Shown in pieces: positions 9,452-19,927 of a DNA stretch of 64,000 nt; the stretch's first letter is position 1, and every line of letters starts with the position of its first letter. The position numbers were made by a program, and so were the translations under genes. The notes under the pieces were generated by a model. That model was not told where the DNA came from. It made no database searches and was given only the letters and a program-made list of their open reading frames with translations. This stretch comes from Rhynchopus sp. YZ270_cl-10. Its lineage: Eukaryota > Euglenozoa > Diplonemea > Diplonemida > Diplonemidae. The DNA is taken from NCBI GenBank assembly GCA_964035575.1, contig OZ037846.1, forward strand, positions 337,501 to 401,500, written 5' to 3'.

Positions 9452-10232
9452 ACCTTGATCAGTGATGTATATAGGTATCTGTATGTGGGACCAAATCCCA
9501 CAAAAAACCGGGGGAAAAAAAAAAAAACTATAGAATTTCGGGATTTTTTGCAATTTTTACCTTACCTTACAGGGCTCTAAGAGGGGTCCCGAAGGGACTC
9601 CAGAGCAACGCGACCCACCATGAAGAGCACGGTCGTCAAGAATCCTAAAAAACGAGTCGGGATTCCGCAAAAAGGGGTTCTTTGAGTGACTCGTGGTGTA
9701 AAAAGCTAGATTTTTACACCGTACCATGAATTTTTTCGCCTGCGGCGCCATTTTATCTTATTTTTTTTGCTCCGCAAAAAAAAAATACAGCTCCCAATGT
9801 CTTCCTTTGTCAGCAGTGCTGAATTTTTGGGCGAAAAAACAAGCTGACCCCGATCTTGAAATCTGGATTCCTGGATAGGACACTAGTTTTCCACACACAA
9901 AAACAATGACTGCCTCACACAAAAACCACCGTTTTGGTGGGTGCTGGCTATATAAAACCCTGCACACAACCACGCGAAAAACCAAAAAAAGGGGGTTTCC
10001 CACATATTTCCCCCTTTACTGTACCCCCACCACCCCTATATACATTACTGACCTTGATTTACAAAAATGCTCGAGAGACTCGTTCCTCTTTGCTTGTTGC
10101 TCAAAAGACTATAAACGGGGGGGAAAAAAGTAAAAGTTGTTTGTTGTTCGCTTCCACACCACTTCTGCACTCAGATTCAAGTCTTTTGGCTGTCCTTACA
10201 AGCGCCTGCCAAAACGCTCGCCTCGTGGGTGT

Positions 10233-10236
<4 letters not shown>
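9452..10236. other. No gene; contains a hairpin repeat shared with 17985-18085
   Basis: At about 9690-9790 the sequence GGTGTAAAAAGCTAGATTTTTACACCGTACC forms a hairpin and continues with GCCTGCGGCGCCATTTT and TTTGCTCCGCAAAAA. The same block occurs in reverse orientation at 17985-18085. No protein or RNA gene was recognised in the remainder. Confidence 0.6.
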
Positions 10237-10267
<31 letters not shown>

Positions 10268-10642
10268 GGTATTCACTCTCGTCTCTTCAGCGCTGCCGAG
10301 GCAGTGTGGCCGCTCTTTTTTGTTCTATCCAGAGTAAACCCGGGACCGTGTCCCAGCTGGTGCCGTTTTTCACATCTAGGACGTGCGGGTTGCCGTTTTA
10401 CGGAGGTCACCTCCCCGTTTGCCACACAGGGTTTACAGACAGCACACCTCCCCCTCAGGGTGTGGCAGCATCGTTAAGGACACTGGCCTGACGACAAAAG
10501 TGGAAACCTTTTTTAGGTTCCCGTGATCAGCTGACATGCTGGTCGGTGTGTTCTCTTGATGTTTTCTTTTTTTGTTGGTATCCTCTTGTTGATATGAGTA
10601 ATGTAAAAGTAAAAGCAAATAAAGCTAAAAGTTGTGTTCTCT

Positions 10643-13600
10643 TCAGTTCGTTACAGTTGGCCTCAGAAGGTCACTCAGAGTGTCATCAGACAATCCGGAG
10701 GACACCAAAAATTCCAGGACCACTGCTGGGTGTTGTGTGAGGAGTGTTCCCCACGAGGTGTTGCTGCACAGGTTGGCTCTTTTGTCGGTGAGCTTGGGGC
10801 ATTGCTTCAGAAGGTGCTTCGCCGTCACATTCGCCTTTCCGCACGCCTTGCAGTTGGGGGTGTCGTTGTGGCTCCTGTCCGTGTACAGGAGGGGGTGTCG
10901 TCTTGTGCGCAGGAGTCTCATCTCACGCGCTCCCTTACGTGTCAGTCGTTGTGGGCGGAGTTGCGGGTGGCGGAGTTGTATCTTCGTCTTCGCTTTGGCG
11001 TCGGTGTGCTGGCACGCATATGCGCTGTCTTCGGTGGGTGTGACGGTGAGCTGCGCTGCCACCCTCTTGATCTGAGAGGCGGCCGTCATCATCGCTATGG
11101 GTTCCAGCTGTGGTACCATGGCGTTCGCGTGCCGCTTTGCCTCTTTGTCCGCAGCTTCGTTTCCAGGTAGGCCGATATGGCTTGGGACGTACTGGAAGTC
11201 TACGCGTACTCCTTTGCGCGTGAGTGTGTGTATCGCACGCCATATGTCGTGCAGTGAATGCTCGACAGCCTTCTGTGGTCCTCCCTCTAGGGCGCGGATT
11301 GAGGACTGGCTGTCTGTGAGGATCGCCACTCTCGCGTGTTTGGTGGTAGTGGTGCGGTTTGCAAGGTCGGTGAGTGCCTCACGGATTGCCGTCTGCTCGG
11401 CTTGGTAGGCCACGCATCGCCTGCCTGCCCCCTTGCCGAAGACGTGGATCATGTTGTCGTCAGCGTCCGTCACTGCACATCCCGCCCCGCCGATGTTCGT
11501 GTCGGACAGTGATCCGTCGGTGTACGTGCTGTAGTCGTACTGGGGTAGCTTGTCGAGGGCCTCCTGCGTTTTTTCCAGAGCTTCCTCTTTGGTTTGTTTA
11601 GAGTCCGCTCGGAGGACTCCTGGGATGGTGGGGTGCAGCGTAAGCTTATCCTGTACTTCCTCCCATTGCCAGGGGGGCACAGGGTAGTGGAGCGCAATGG
11701 TGCTCCGAGTTGTGTGCTGAGTGTACATCTTTGTTTCCTCAACGGTGTTCGTGGCTGCTCTAAGCCATGTAGTGTTGGAGTGTTTTTTGGTTGACTGCAC
11801 GGCGGTGTACGCGGGCGAGTCATGTATGCGGTTGGCGCGCTCGTACAGCTTTGCTCCTTCCGCTTGTGCAATTTCAGCGATTGATCGTAGGTTCGCCTCC
11901 CAGAGAAGGTTCTCCGTCGCTGTGGTGCGTAGACAGCCGGTGATCAGTCTGGCTGCGCCGTGGTGGAGGGTCTCAAGATGGGTTCGGTTCTTCTTGAGCA
12001 GTGCGTGTCCCCACACTCCTATCCCGTAGGTGAGCACGGGCAGCACATATGTCATGTACACTTGTCGCATGGTGTCTGCTTCCGCACCCCAGTCCTCGCC
12101 TCCTAGTGCGTACAGTACGGAGAGTCGTTGTTTGTACTTTGTGCACACTGATTCCATGTGTTGTATCATGTTGCATTCGTCATCTATTAGGATGCCGAGG
12201 TACTGTGTCAGTCGGGTTGTAGGCACGCGTTTCCCATTGCTGTAGTGCACTGCGAATTGCTTGTCTCTGACGTTGTTGGGGTCTTTCTTGGTGGTGAAGG
12301 CTAGGAGGTTCGTTTTGTCGTCGTCGGTGGAGATTCGGAGGCCCATTGGGGGGAGTTCACGTTCAAGTACTTCGATAGCCTTTTGTGCGGATAAAGCGGC
12401 TTCGTCGGTGTTGTTGCCAATGCACAGGATTGCGAGGTCGTCGGCGTACATGCACACATGCCCGTCCACGCACTCTAGGGTTTTCGCCAGGTTTGCCATG
12501 ACTACGTTGAAGAGTAGGGGGGAGAGCACTGTGCCTTGGGGTACGCCCTCCTCCATGTCGTAGAACTCGCTGACGTGACCTGCCACGGTCGCCGCTGCTC
12601 GTCTGTTGCTGAGGTATGCACCAATCCATTTCTGGTACGTGAGTGGGAAGTCGTGCAGGTGTTGTAGGATGGCACTGCGTTTGAGGCGGTCGTACGCCTT
12701 CTCTAGGTCGACTTTGAGGAGGATTGCACTGCGTCCTTCCTCTACTGTGTCCTTGGCCAGTTGCGTTACCAGTGCGATGCTGTCGATCGTGGATCTCTTT
12801 TTCCTGAAACCTGCTTGGGCCTTGTGGAGGTTAGGGAACTGCTCATCAGGGTCTTCCATGAGCTGGTGTAGGCGGTGTCCGATCATGCGCTCGAGCACCT
12901 TGCTCACTGTACTCGTCAGTGCAATTGGTCTGTACGAAGCAGGGAGGTGGTCCGGTTTCGAAGGCTTGTGGATGGGCATCAGTAGAGAAGTCGTCCATTC
13001 CAGTGGGAGTGTGCCACTACTCCACGAGAGGTTCATGATACGCAGGAGACCCTTCCTCGCCTCCGGTCCCATGTGTCGTAGCATCTCGTTGTGTATGTTG
13101 TCCATGCCTGGTGTTTTGTTGTCTTCCAGGTTGTTCACGATGGTGTTGAGCTCCTGCATTGTAAAGGCACGCTCTGATTCGTGGTATGGGACGTCCGTCG
13201 GTGTTGTGGCTACGTCCTCCGTGTCTGTGGGGTCTTTGCGGCTCACGTCTGAGTAGTGCCTACCAAATATGTTCGCTTTGGCTGTGTTGTCGGTGATGGT
13301 GGTGCCGTTCTCCGTCAGTGGGTACTGCTGCGACTTATCGGCTCTGCCGTCCAGTTCGCGTAGTAGGTGGTAGATGTGTGAGGACCCCGCAGCCTTGTCG
13401 CACCTTGCCTCCCATATCGTGCGTTTGCTGTCGCGGATTTCCGTGGCCACATTTTGTTTTAGGCAGCTGAGGGAGTCACTATCATTTTGTGTGGGTGGTG
13501 TTGTCTGCTTCTGCAGTTGCGCGATCTTCTGGTCTCGGCGCTTCATTGCTTTGCGTACTGCACCTGTGCACCACCTTCGCTTAGCTTGCCGTCGTCGATG

Positions 13601-14625
13601 CGTCGGGATGTGTCGTCGTGCCACGTTTCTCACCATGCCAGCCCACTTCGCATACGCTGTCGCGGGGTTGTGCCACTTTAGGGTTGCATCAGCACTTCGC
13701 TCAAGTTCTGCAGTGTAGTCACTCCACCTGGCCCTGTTCCAATCCCACAGGGTTTTCCCGCTCCGTTTGATGTTCGAGTACTTCGGTGGAGGTGGTGTGG
13801 TGCTGTCAATCTCGAATTCCATTGGGAGATGGTCCGATAAGCCGTTATCTAGAACCCGCCATTTGATCGGCCATTTTCTTGTCTCGTCTTTGTTATTGTC
13901 ACCTTTCGCTATGACCACGTCTGGTGAAGTTTTGGATTTTCCAATCCTTGTCGCAGTTTGGGGGTCATTCCAGATTTGCATGCCGTCAGTGTTACCGACC
14001 CAGTCGTGGATTTTTGTGCCGGTTTTGTTCGGGATCGCCTTGCTCCACTGCGCATGATGGGCGTTGAGGTCTCCAGCTATCACTACTTGTTCGGTGGGGA
14101 GGTCTTCGCAGTCGAAGTCATCTTTGCGTATGTCTTTTTTTTGCTCCCCCACTGCGCTTGGCCGATATACATTGACAAAGCGTATACCGTGCACTGTGAC
14201 GTCGAGCCGTTCGGTGACTTTCCACTTCGAGAACGTGTGGACTTGGGTTGGATGTTTGTCACGCACCAGTGTTACTATCCCGCCTCCATGTGTTTCACTG
14301 GTTTTTTTGGTACGGCCTTCCGTTCTTTTGCGGGTGTAGCTGCGGTAGCCGTCGATCTTGAACGTATTGGCTTGTCCGCTCGCCTTCAGTTCTTGGAGCA
14401 TGACAATGTCGTACTCCTTCTTGGTTATGTGCCGCCTTATTTCAGCTCTCTTAGTGTCAGTGAGTCCGTTGATGTTCCAACAGAGACATCTCAGCGGACC
14501 CGGATTCGGATGTATCCCTGCTATCACAAGTAGAAGTAGTACCGTTGTGGATAGGTATTTAAGCAAGGAGGGGGTGTTTAGGGAATGTGATAGGTGGAGG
14601 TGAGTTGTCAACGTCTCGCTTTTTT
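10643..14625 (-). CDS. LINE ORF2: 2A-like motif, AP endonuclease, reverse transcriptase, RNase H, zinc knuckle
   Basis: From the 2A-like motif at 14506-14495 the protein runs 1284 aa to a TGA at 10643. An EEP endonuclease follows immediately (CWNINGL, then MLQELK, AGDLNAHH and LSDHLP). The reverse transcriptase carries SYRPIALTS, AGFRKKRST, KVDLEKAYD, GVPQGTVLSPLLF and the catalytic YADD at 12437-12448. RNase H follows (YTDGSLSD, AEQTAIREAL, TDSQSS, SHIGLPGNEAAD), then a C-terminal CKACG...HLLKQC knuckle. The enzyme nicks target DNA and copies its own RNA at the nick. No ATG lies between the end of ORF1 and the endonuclease in this frame, which is shifted by -1 from ORF1, so expression probably uses frameshifting or reinitiation. 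The frame stays open upstream to 15904, entirely overlapping ORF1. The start given here is the A-run at the end of ORF1. Confidence 0.88.
14495..14530 (-). other. 2A-like peptide motif (…GIHPNPGP) before the endonuclease
   Basis: The ORF2 frame encodes LLLLVIAGIHPNPGP directly before the endonuclease. The NPG|P signature with a hydrophobic leader is the ribosome-skipping 2A type known from Ingi/L1Tc and CR1 LINEs. The usual Asp (D-I/V-x-x-NPGP) is Gly here, so activity may be reduced. Confidence 0.65.
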
Positions 14626-16302
14626 GGCGGATGGTGGTGTTCTGGGAGCTCGTCTGTCTCTGCCGTCTCGTTCGCTTCGTCCGTCTCGTCCGTCTTCCGT
14701 CGCGTCCTTTGGCATTCGAGTTTTGGTGGCAATTGCTTCTGCAATTAGTCCCGGAAGCCGGGACGTCAGGTCGTTGAAGCTGGCCTGTAGCCCTTGCAGA
14801 CCGGTCTGAAGGTCCCTTTGCATCGTCAAAAGTTCTGTTACGTTGCGCTGCAGTTCCTCTATAGCGCCTTTGTTGTTGTGAATTTGTGAATTTAGGTTTT
14901 TTTGGGTGTCGCTCATCTGCGACATCTTCGCTGCGAAGTCGTTCCGCAGTGAGGAGATGTTGGTGGCGTTCTGGGAGGTGGCGGCCCTGCTTGCTGCATC
15001 GACGGTGGCTGTTGTTGCGGATGGTGCGGCTGCGGCGGCTGGTGCAGGCGCTGCGTTGCTGTTGGAGCCTCTGACGACGTTGCTCCATGCTGTGGTGTTG
15101 TTTGCCAGGTTGTTTACAAAGGTGGTGGGTTTGGCGGCGGGTCTCTTCTTCTTTGGCCTGCGGAGCTTGTGGGAGGTGGAGACTTCTCGCGTGGTGATGT
15201 TTCTGTTGTTGAATAAGAAGAATTGGGGGAGCGTCTGTTGGGTTCGGATTTTGACCATCTGTGTAGTACCCGCTTGTTGGTGAGCTATGACGGAGCAGAC
15301 AATGCCATTTGTGCTGAGGGCCCCCACTAGGGCCTCGGGGTGTGTGAGGTAGTGCATCCCTGTCAGCACGAAGTGTCTCTCGGTGGCCATCTCTGGCTTC
15401 CCAATCTCTGTCCAGGCCGCTGTGATGTGCTCCCGTTCGGTGACGATGCCAAATGCTTTGGTTGACTTTATTAGCCGTCCTGCGTGTTTTGTAGCAAACG
15501 TGATGGCGTCTGCGAGGGTGGCAGTGGGTGGGAGCCAGACTACGGGCTCGTTGGTGACGGCTTTGGGTCTGACGATGACACCAGATTGTCCTGACATCTC
15601 CCTCAGCGGCTTTCTCAGGGATACGGTGGCGGTGATGCGGCGCTCCCCTGCAGGGCGCACGCTGGCTACATCTGCACTGAGCCCGTTGAGGAACTTGCGT
15701 GCGGTGTCGAGCGGTTTCGTTAGCCATTCCGGGTTGGCGGCTACTGCCTCGTCGAGGACTTCCAGCTTTATCTCCTCCAGCTGGTGCGTGTTGGATGCCC
15801 CGAAAGAGGGGATGTTGTTCTTGTAGTTGGGGGCGGTGGAGGACAACACAAACAGGTGCACCTTTTTGAGGTAGCACTCCCCGTTCGGCTTCTGCACAAT
15901 GCACTCCTGCGTGCTGTGCGCTTTGTGTCCCTGTATTGGGGCGGTGGTGGCGATGGCGATGACTGGTCCGTTCGGTGGGACCGCGTTCTTTGACGCAAGG
16001 TAGGTGTCTGCGTCGGCTAGCTTCAGCAGCGCAATAAAGCCTCGCTGCTCCGGGTTCCCGCTCCTGTAACGTTGTTGGAAGGTGGTGGGGTTTAGGACCT
16101 CTGTGTCCCAGTCCTCTTGACGGAGGGTGTGCATCCCGGCCGTTGCTGCTTCGCTTCTTTCGCCATGGAGGTCCTCCATGCCCAAGTCCGCCGCGTGGAG
16201 GCAGGCTGTCGCAGATCGGTAAGGTAATTGCTTAGAATGTAATAGTGACGATAGTTTTGATGTGTGGACTCTTTTTTCCGTGGAATCGGATGTAAATAAC
16301 AA
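14608..16302 (-). CDS. LINE ORF1: coiled-coil RNA-binding-type protein
   Basis: The frame is 564 codons from an ATG at 16302. The internal ATG at about 16179 (MEDLHGERSE) is an alternative start. The N-terminal two thirds are unrecognised and carry basic patches. A basic stretch (RRPKKKRPAAK) lies at about 400, then an Ala-rich linker. A predicted coiled coil spans about 455-530 (SSLRNDFAAKMSQMSDTQKN onward), and the C terminus is Arg/Asp/Lys-rich. This is the usual make-up of a LINE ORF1 that coats element RNA, though no zinc knuckle or RRM is evident. It ends in TGA at 14608 just after a run of six A, about 80 nt before the 2A-like motif of ORF2. Confidence 0.75.
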   Translation of the reverse strand: MLFTSDSTEKRVHTSKLSSLLHSKQLPYRSATACLHAADLGMEDLHGERSEAATAGMHTLRQEDWDTEVLNPTTFQQRYRSGNPEQRGFIALLKLADADTYLASKNAVPPNGPVIAIATTAPIQGHKAHSTQECIVQKPNGECYLKKVHLFVLSSTAPNYKNNIPSFGASNTHQLEEIKLEVLDEAVAANPEWLTKPLDTARKFLNGLSADVASVRPAGERRITATVSLRKPLREMSGQSGVIVRPKAVTNEPVVWLPPTATLADAITFATKHAGRLIKSTKAFGIVTEREHITAAWTEIGKPEMATERHFVLTGMHYLTHPEALVGALSTNGIVCSVIAHQQAGTTQMVKIRTQQTLPQFFLFNNRNITTREVSTSHKLRRPKKKRPAAKPTTFVNNLANNTTAWSNVVRGSNSNAAPAPAAAAAPSATTATVDAASRAATSQNATNISSLRNDFAAKMSQMSDTQKNLNSQIHNNKGAIEELQRNVTELLTMQRDLQTGLQGLQASFNDLTSRLPGLIAEAIATKTRMPKDATEDGRDGRSERDGRDRRAPRTPPSAKKARR

Positions 16303-16400
16303 AGTGTTTTTATGTGGGTGGTGTCAATCATGACGTCAATTCGCGTACACAAAAGTGTGCAGTGGCCAGAAGACAAGCTTGAATATATTATTTTCATCAT

Positions 16401-16686
16401 GTTCTTAGGTGGCGGCTCTCCGATTCAGGCACCCCTACCGTAATAGGCACACCTTCACCGTGCCCGTCCCCAGGCCAAAGCCGAACGGGGTCCGCCATAG
16501 GGTCTTGAGAGCGCCGACTTTGGGTACGTTAATCCCTTACCATACCTACTCATCGACGGAGCTGTGCGTTATGGGTAAGGAGTGCTCTTAGAGCCCACCT
16601 CGGGGTCGCTCATGTATCCCCCCCAAAGGTATTGTCCCACGGGCGGTCGCAGGGCTCTAGTTCATCCCCCCATACGTCCCCGGCAC

Positions 16687-16721
<35 letters not shown>

Positions 16722-16878
16722 CTTCGACTTGATTTACGATATGGTTGTGTTTGCCTGAAGTACAGAAAGTGTCGTGGAGCACAGGGGGGAAAAGAGGGGG
16801 AAACAAGCGGGGAGCGGGATACGCAGACGCGCGACTTTTCACGAGGGTCTCGAGCATTTTGTCAAATACTACGTGTTT
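16401..16878. other. Region upstream of LINE ORF1, with poly-T tract
   Basis: Reading leftwards, this may include the LINE 5' untranslated region. It contains a second long T run (about 16689-16720) that could be the 3' poly-A of another, truncated retroelement on the minus strand. No gene was recognised. Confidence 0.4.
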
Positions 16879-17177
16879 CAGGCACTCCGCTAGGTACTAA
16901 AGTTCTGTTGATTGTCAACAGAACTTTTTGAAAATGGGGGAAAAAAGAAAAAAAAAAAAAAGTTCTGCTAAGTGGTTCAGACCCGTTCTACCTGTCAAAA
17001 AAGCTCAGGAGAAGAAGATATGGAGAGGTGAGTGCTCAAACGTCCCAAAAAAGTCAAAATCGGGCGTTGGTAAAAAAAAAAGTTGCGTACCGTGCGCCTG
17101 CGGCGCAAGCATGTACCCCACCAACGTGGACCATCAACAGAATATTTTCAAAATCGGAAATCCTAGCGGAGAGCCTG
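16879..17177. mobile_element. Non-autonomous hAT-type element B
   Basis: The 299-bp element is flanked by a perfect 8-bp direct repeat, ACGTGTTT (16871-16878 and 17178-17185). The 16-bp terminal inverted repeats are CAGGCACTCCGCTAGG and CCTAGCGGAGAGCCTG, with one mismatch. The subterminal AAAGTTCTGTTGATTGTC (16899) and GACCATCAACAGAATATT (17129) are inverted to each other, as in element A. The interior is closely related to 8890-9110. The CAG ends and the 8-bp duplication identify the hAT superfamily. No coding capacity. Confidence 0.9.
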
Positions 17178-17410
17178 ACGTGTTTACTAAAAAAAAAAAA
17201 AAAAAAAATTGGTGTGATTTTCCTAAAAATTAGGTGTAAATTGGGTACTTCTTGGGTCCTTCTAGGGTATAGTGATTTTCCTTAGGGCACTTCCTTAAGG
17301 AAAACGTGATCTTTTTCCCGAGCTTTCCCTGTGGTTAGTAGCCTTCAAGTTGGTACATCCGAGAGCCCCACGTGTTCGGTGGTGGAAATTTTCACAAAAT
17401 CCGGGGTTGG
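17178..17410. other. No gene recognised
   Basis: A-rich sequence following the hAT-type element, up to the heptanucleotide array. Nothing was recognised. Confidence 0.4.
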
Positions 17411-17908
17411 CACCCAGTACCCAGTACCCAGTACCCAGTACCCAGTACCCAGTACCCAGTACCCAGTACCCAGACCCAGTACCCAGTACCCAGTACCCAG
17501 TACCCAGTACCCAGTACCCAGTACCCAGTACCCAGTACCCAGTACCCAGTACCCAGTACCCAGTACCCAGTACCCAGTACCCAGTACCCAGTACCCAGTA
17601 CCCAGTACCCAGTACCCAGTACCCAGTACCCAGTACCCAGTACCCAGTACCCAGTACCCAGTACCCAGTACCCAGTACCCAGTACCCAGACCCAGTACCC
17701 AGTACCCAGTACCCAGTACCCAGTACCCAGTACCCAGTACCCAGTACCCAGTACCCAGTACCCAGTACCCAGTACCCAGTACCCAGTACCCAGTACCCAG
17801 TACCCAGTACCCAGTACCCAGTACCCAGTACCCAGTACCCAGTACCCAGTACCCAGTACCCAGTACCCAGTACCCAGTACCCAGTACCCAGTACCCAGTA
17901 CCCAGTAC
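17411..17908 (-). repeat. (CCCAGTA)n array, complement of the 3180 array
   Basis: About 71 copies of the 7-bp unit, with two CCCAGACCCAG interruptions (about 17471 and 17687). The complementary strand is (GGGTACT)n and could form many consecutive G-quadruplexes. All three frames are open and encode TQYPVPS- or GYWVLGT-type repeats; these are artefacts of a 7-bp stop-free repeat. Confidence 0.95.
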
Positions 17909-17984
17909 CGTCGTGTAGAAGAGTTCAAGAATGTAGGTTTTATTATTTTTCAGCACGACCAGGGAACATAGTGAACTGTATATT

Positions 17985-18085
17985 TTTTTTTTTTTGCGGA
18001 GCAAAAAAAAACAAAAAAAAATGGCGCCGCAGGCGAAAATTTTTTTGGGTACGGTGTAAATGTACAGCTTTTTACACCACGCCGA
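17985..18085 (-). repeat. Hairpin repeat, inverted copy of 9690-9790
   Basis: TTTTGCGGAGCAAAA, ATGGCGCCGCAGGCGAAAA, GGTACGGTGTAAA and TTTTTACACCACG are the reverse-complement blocks of 9690-9790. The following 18110-18185 has two near-copies of GACCCCCCCC and ACCGGCCC with short hairpins. Confidence 0.6.
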
Positions 18086-18245
18086 GGAAACACCTCAAAC
18101 CCAGCTGAAAAAACTGACCCCCCCCACCGGCCCAAATTTCCGGAGAAAATTTGGGGGGGGTCACTGACCCCCCCCAACCGGCCCAAAAAATACACTGGTC
18201 CTTGGGTTTCCCAAAAATCCGAGCAGGCTGGAGCGTTTTACGGTC

Positions 18246-18316
18246 TGCGGGATGACACCCGATGACACCCGATGACGGCCGATGACGGCCGATGACGGCC
18301 GATGACAGCACGATGA
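18246..18316. repeat. 10-bp minisatellite (GATGACNNCC)n, copy 1
   Basis: About seven units, alternating GATGACACCC and GATGACGGCC. The same 10-bp unit with the same two variants occurs at 23558-23625. Confidence 0.9.
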
Positions 18317-18340
18317 CGATTTTTTTATTTTTTCCCCTTT

Positions 18341-18477
18341 GGTACTATGGTACTATGGTACTATGGTACTATGGTACTATGGTACTATGGTACTATGGTA
18401 CTATGGTACTATGGTACTATGGTACTATGGTACTATGGTACTATGGTACTATGGTACTATGGTACTATGGTACTATG
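18341..18477 (+). repeat. (GGTACTAT)n array
   Basis: About 17 perfect copies of an 8-bp unit. Like the other arrays in this window, the unit contains a TAC core. Confidence 0.95.
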
Positions 18478-18869
18478 AATCAGAGAAAAACATTGCGAGT
18501 CGTCTTCAACAATATTATTTTCCCCCCCTCTGTATGAGTGCATACTTTCAGCACTCACGGCCCCTTGAGAGGAACAGCATCCGTCAGACGTGTTCATGGT
18601 ATTGACCAGGTATGGCTATTTACTACACCACTTTGTCATTCAACAACAAAATTCTAAAACACCTTGGTGTTTTAGTCTTTACTCAAGATATGTGCGCCCC
18701 ACAACACGACACACACCCACACACACGTCCTGGACTGGTAGGTGGCGCCTCCAGAAGCCCTATGAAGATACCTGAGGGTAAAACGTCACCCCCCTTTTTC
18801 CCCTTTTGAATAAAAAGCGACTACCAAATAAACGACATTTGCGGGTTTCCGAGCTCTACCCTCACTGTA
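18478..18869. other. No gene; short repeat shared with 19807-19845
   Basis: The block ACACCTTGGTGTTTTAGTCT (about 18660) with TTTACT and GATATGTGCG recurs at 19807-19845 with small changes. Nothing else was recognised. Confidence 0.45.
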
Positions 18870-19285
18870 GTGGGGTCATTTCGGAAAAATGGACAAGTTC
18901 TTGATTGATACAAATTTTGGTCGTTACCACTAGTGAGTTGCTCATAAGGTTAAATGGAACTCTGATTGTGGGCACACTTTGACGTGAACCGCTCCCACAC
19001 CACCCCCTCACTTTGAGGGAGGTCTGCTTATAGCGGGGAAATAAAAAAGAACCCAGTGGACCTACCACCCGTTTTGCCTCCTGGTGCAGGGCCTGCAGGG
19101 CCAGCACATCCACATCCAAAGCGGAATCACCTGAATTGAGCATGGTCATGTCTTCTGTAGGGTCGAAGTCGCTCTCGCAGTCCTCTCTCTCCTCGTCTGG
19201 CACTTCCTTACCCACCTGTTAATAATTTGCTCCAAGGGAATTTGTGCAAAACCAAGAACTTGTCCAATTCTGCAAATGACCCCAC
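18870..19285. mobile_element. About 416-bp element with 33-bp inverted ends
   Basis: The left end (18870-18903, GTGGGGTCATTTCGGAAAAA then TGGACAAGTTCTTG) is inverted to the right end (19253-19285, CAAGAACTTGTCCAATTCTG then CAAATGACCCCAC). A third copy of this end, with its outer flank (CGGACGGATTCC), lies at 22725-22790. A minus-strand open frame (18862-19215, 117 codons, acidic start MGKEVPDEEREDCES) covers much of the element; no domain was recognised. Probably a short DNA transposon; no target duplication was found. Confidence 0.55.
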
Positions 19286-19927
19286 CACATGTGCGGACGG
19301 ATTCCAAAAAATGCAACTAGAGACGTTTTCGAACATTTTTGAGGTTTGGGTTCTCATAGAAAATCTGGTTATATTTTGGGGTGTCCCGGGGGTGCCACAC
19401 TAACACCCACCTACACACACTTTCACACCATTTCACCGAATTACACCCATAAAGCAGCACTGTAAGGCACTGGAAGTGCGTTATGTGGGGTTTGAGAGTA
19501 CTCGAAACAAAAAAGGTGGGCGTCGGGCTGCTATTTCTTTTTACCTCCTGATTTGGCAGGGTAGCAACCGGGGAGGGCTGGGAAAAACAAAATTCCACCA
19601 TATTCAGCAGAAAAAATTCATTCGCTTTTTCCGTTTTCCCCACTCTAGCTCCTCCCCGCACGTACATTTCGCACTAACGGTGCCAATTGATAACAGATTC
19701 CCCCCTCACTCTCCCCTTTTTGTTTTTATTTTGATTTCTTTGACCACTAAGAGTACGATCATAAACCCCACATTACACCCACTTTCACCCCATTACACAT
19801 GAATTACAACACCTTGGTGTTTTGGTCTTTACTAAAGGGATGTGCGGACAACACCAAAAAAATTGAAATTTTTCGCGATATTTGGCACTCCAAAAATTTG
19901 CCGGAACCGAAAACTGTGTAGTTTGGG
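19286..19927. other. No gene recognised
   Basis: Contains scattered TTACACCCA/TTTCACACC words. No domain, RNA gene or element ends were recognised. Confidence 0.45.

Larger units (their letters stand above)
10237..16400 (-). mobile_element. LINE retrotransposon (EEP-RT-RNaseH, Ingi/I-like), apparently intact
   Basis: The element reads leftwards. A 27-nt poly-T on the plus strand (10237-10263) is the poly-A tail of the minus-strand element. Next come about 380 bp of 3' untranslated region, a long ORF2 and an upstream overlapping ORF1. The order endonuclease, reverse transcriptase, RNase H, CCHC, with a 2A-like motif at the ORF2 start, is that of Ingi/I-group elements. Both frames are open over their whole length, so the copy looks young and possibly active. 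The 5' boundary is uncertain: sequence up to about 16690 could be 5' untranslated region, and no convincing target duplication was found. Confidence 0.85.

Noticed and set aside
14600-15904. 1753-codon protein starting at 15904
   Set aside because: Its first 425 or so codons overlap LINE ORF1 in a different frame and have no domain; the meaningful ORF2 begins near the 2A-like motif.
17331-18108. Long open frames encoding TQYPVPS or GYWVLGT repeats
   Set aside because: The 7-bp unit contains no stop in any frame, so the frames are automatic.
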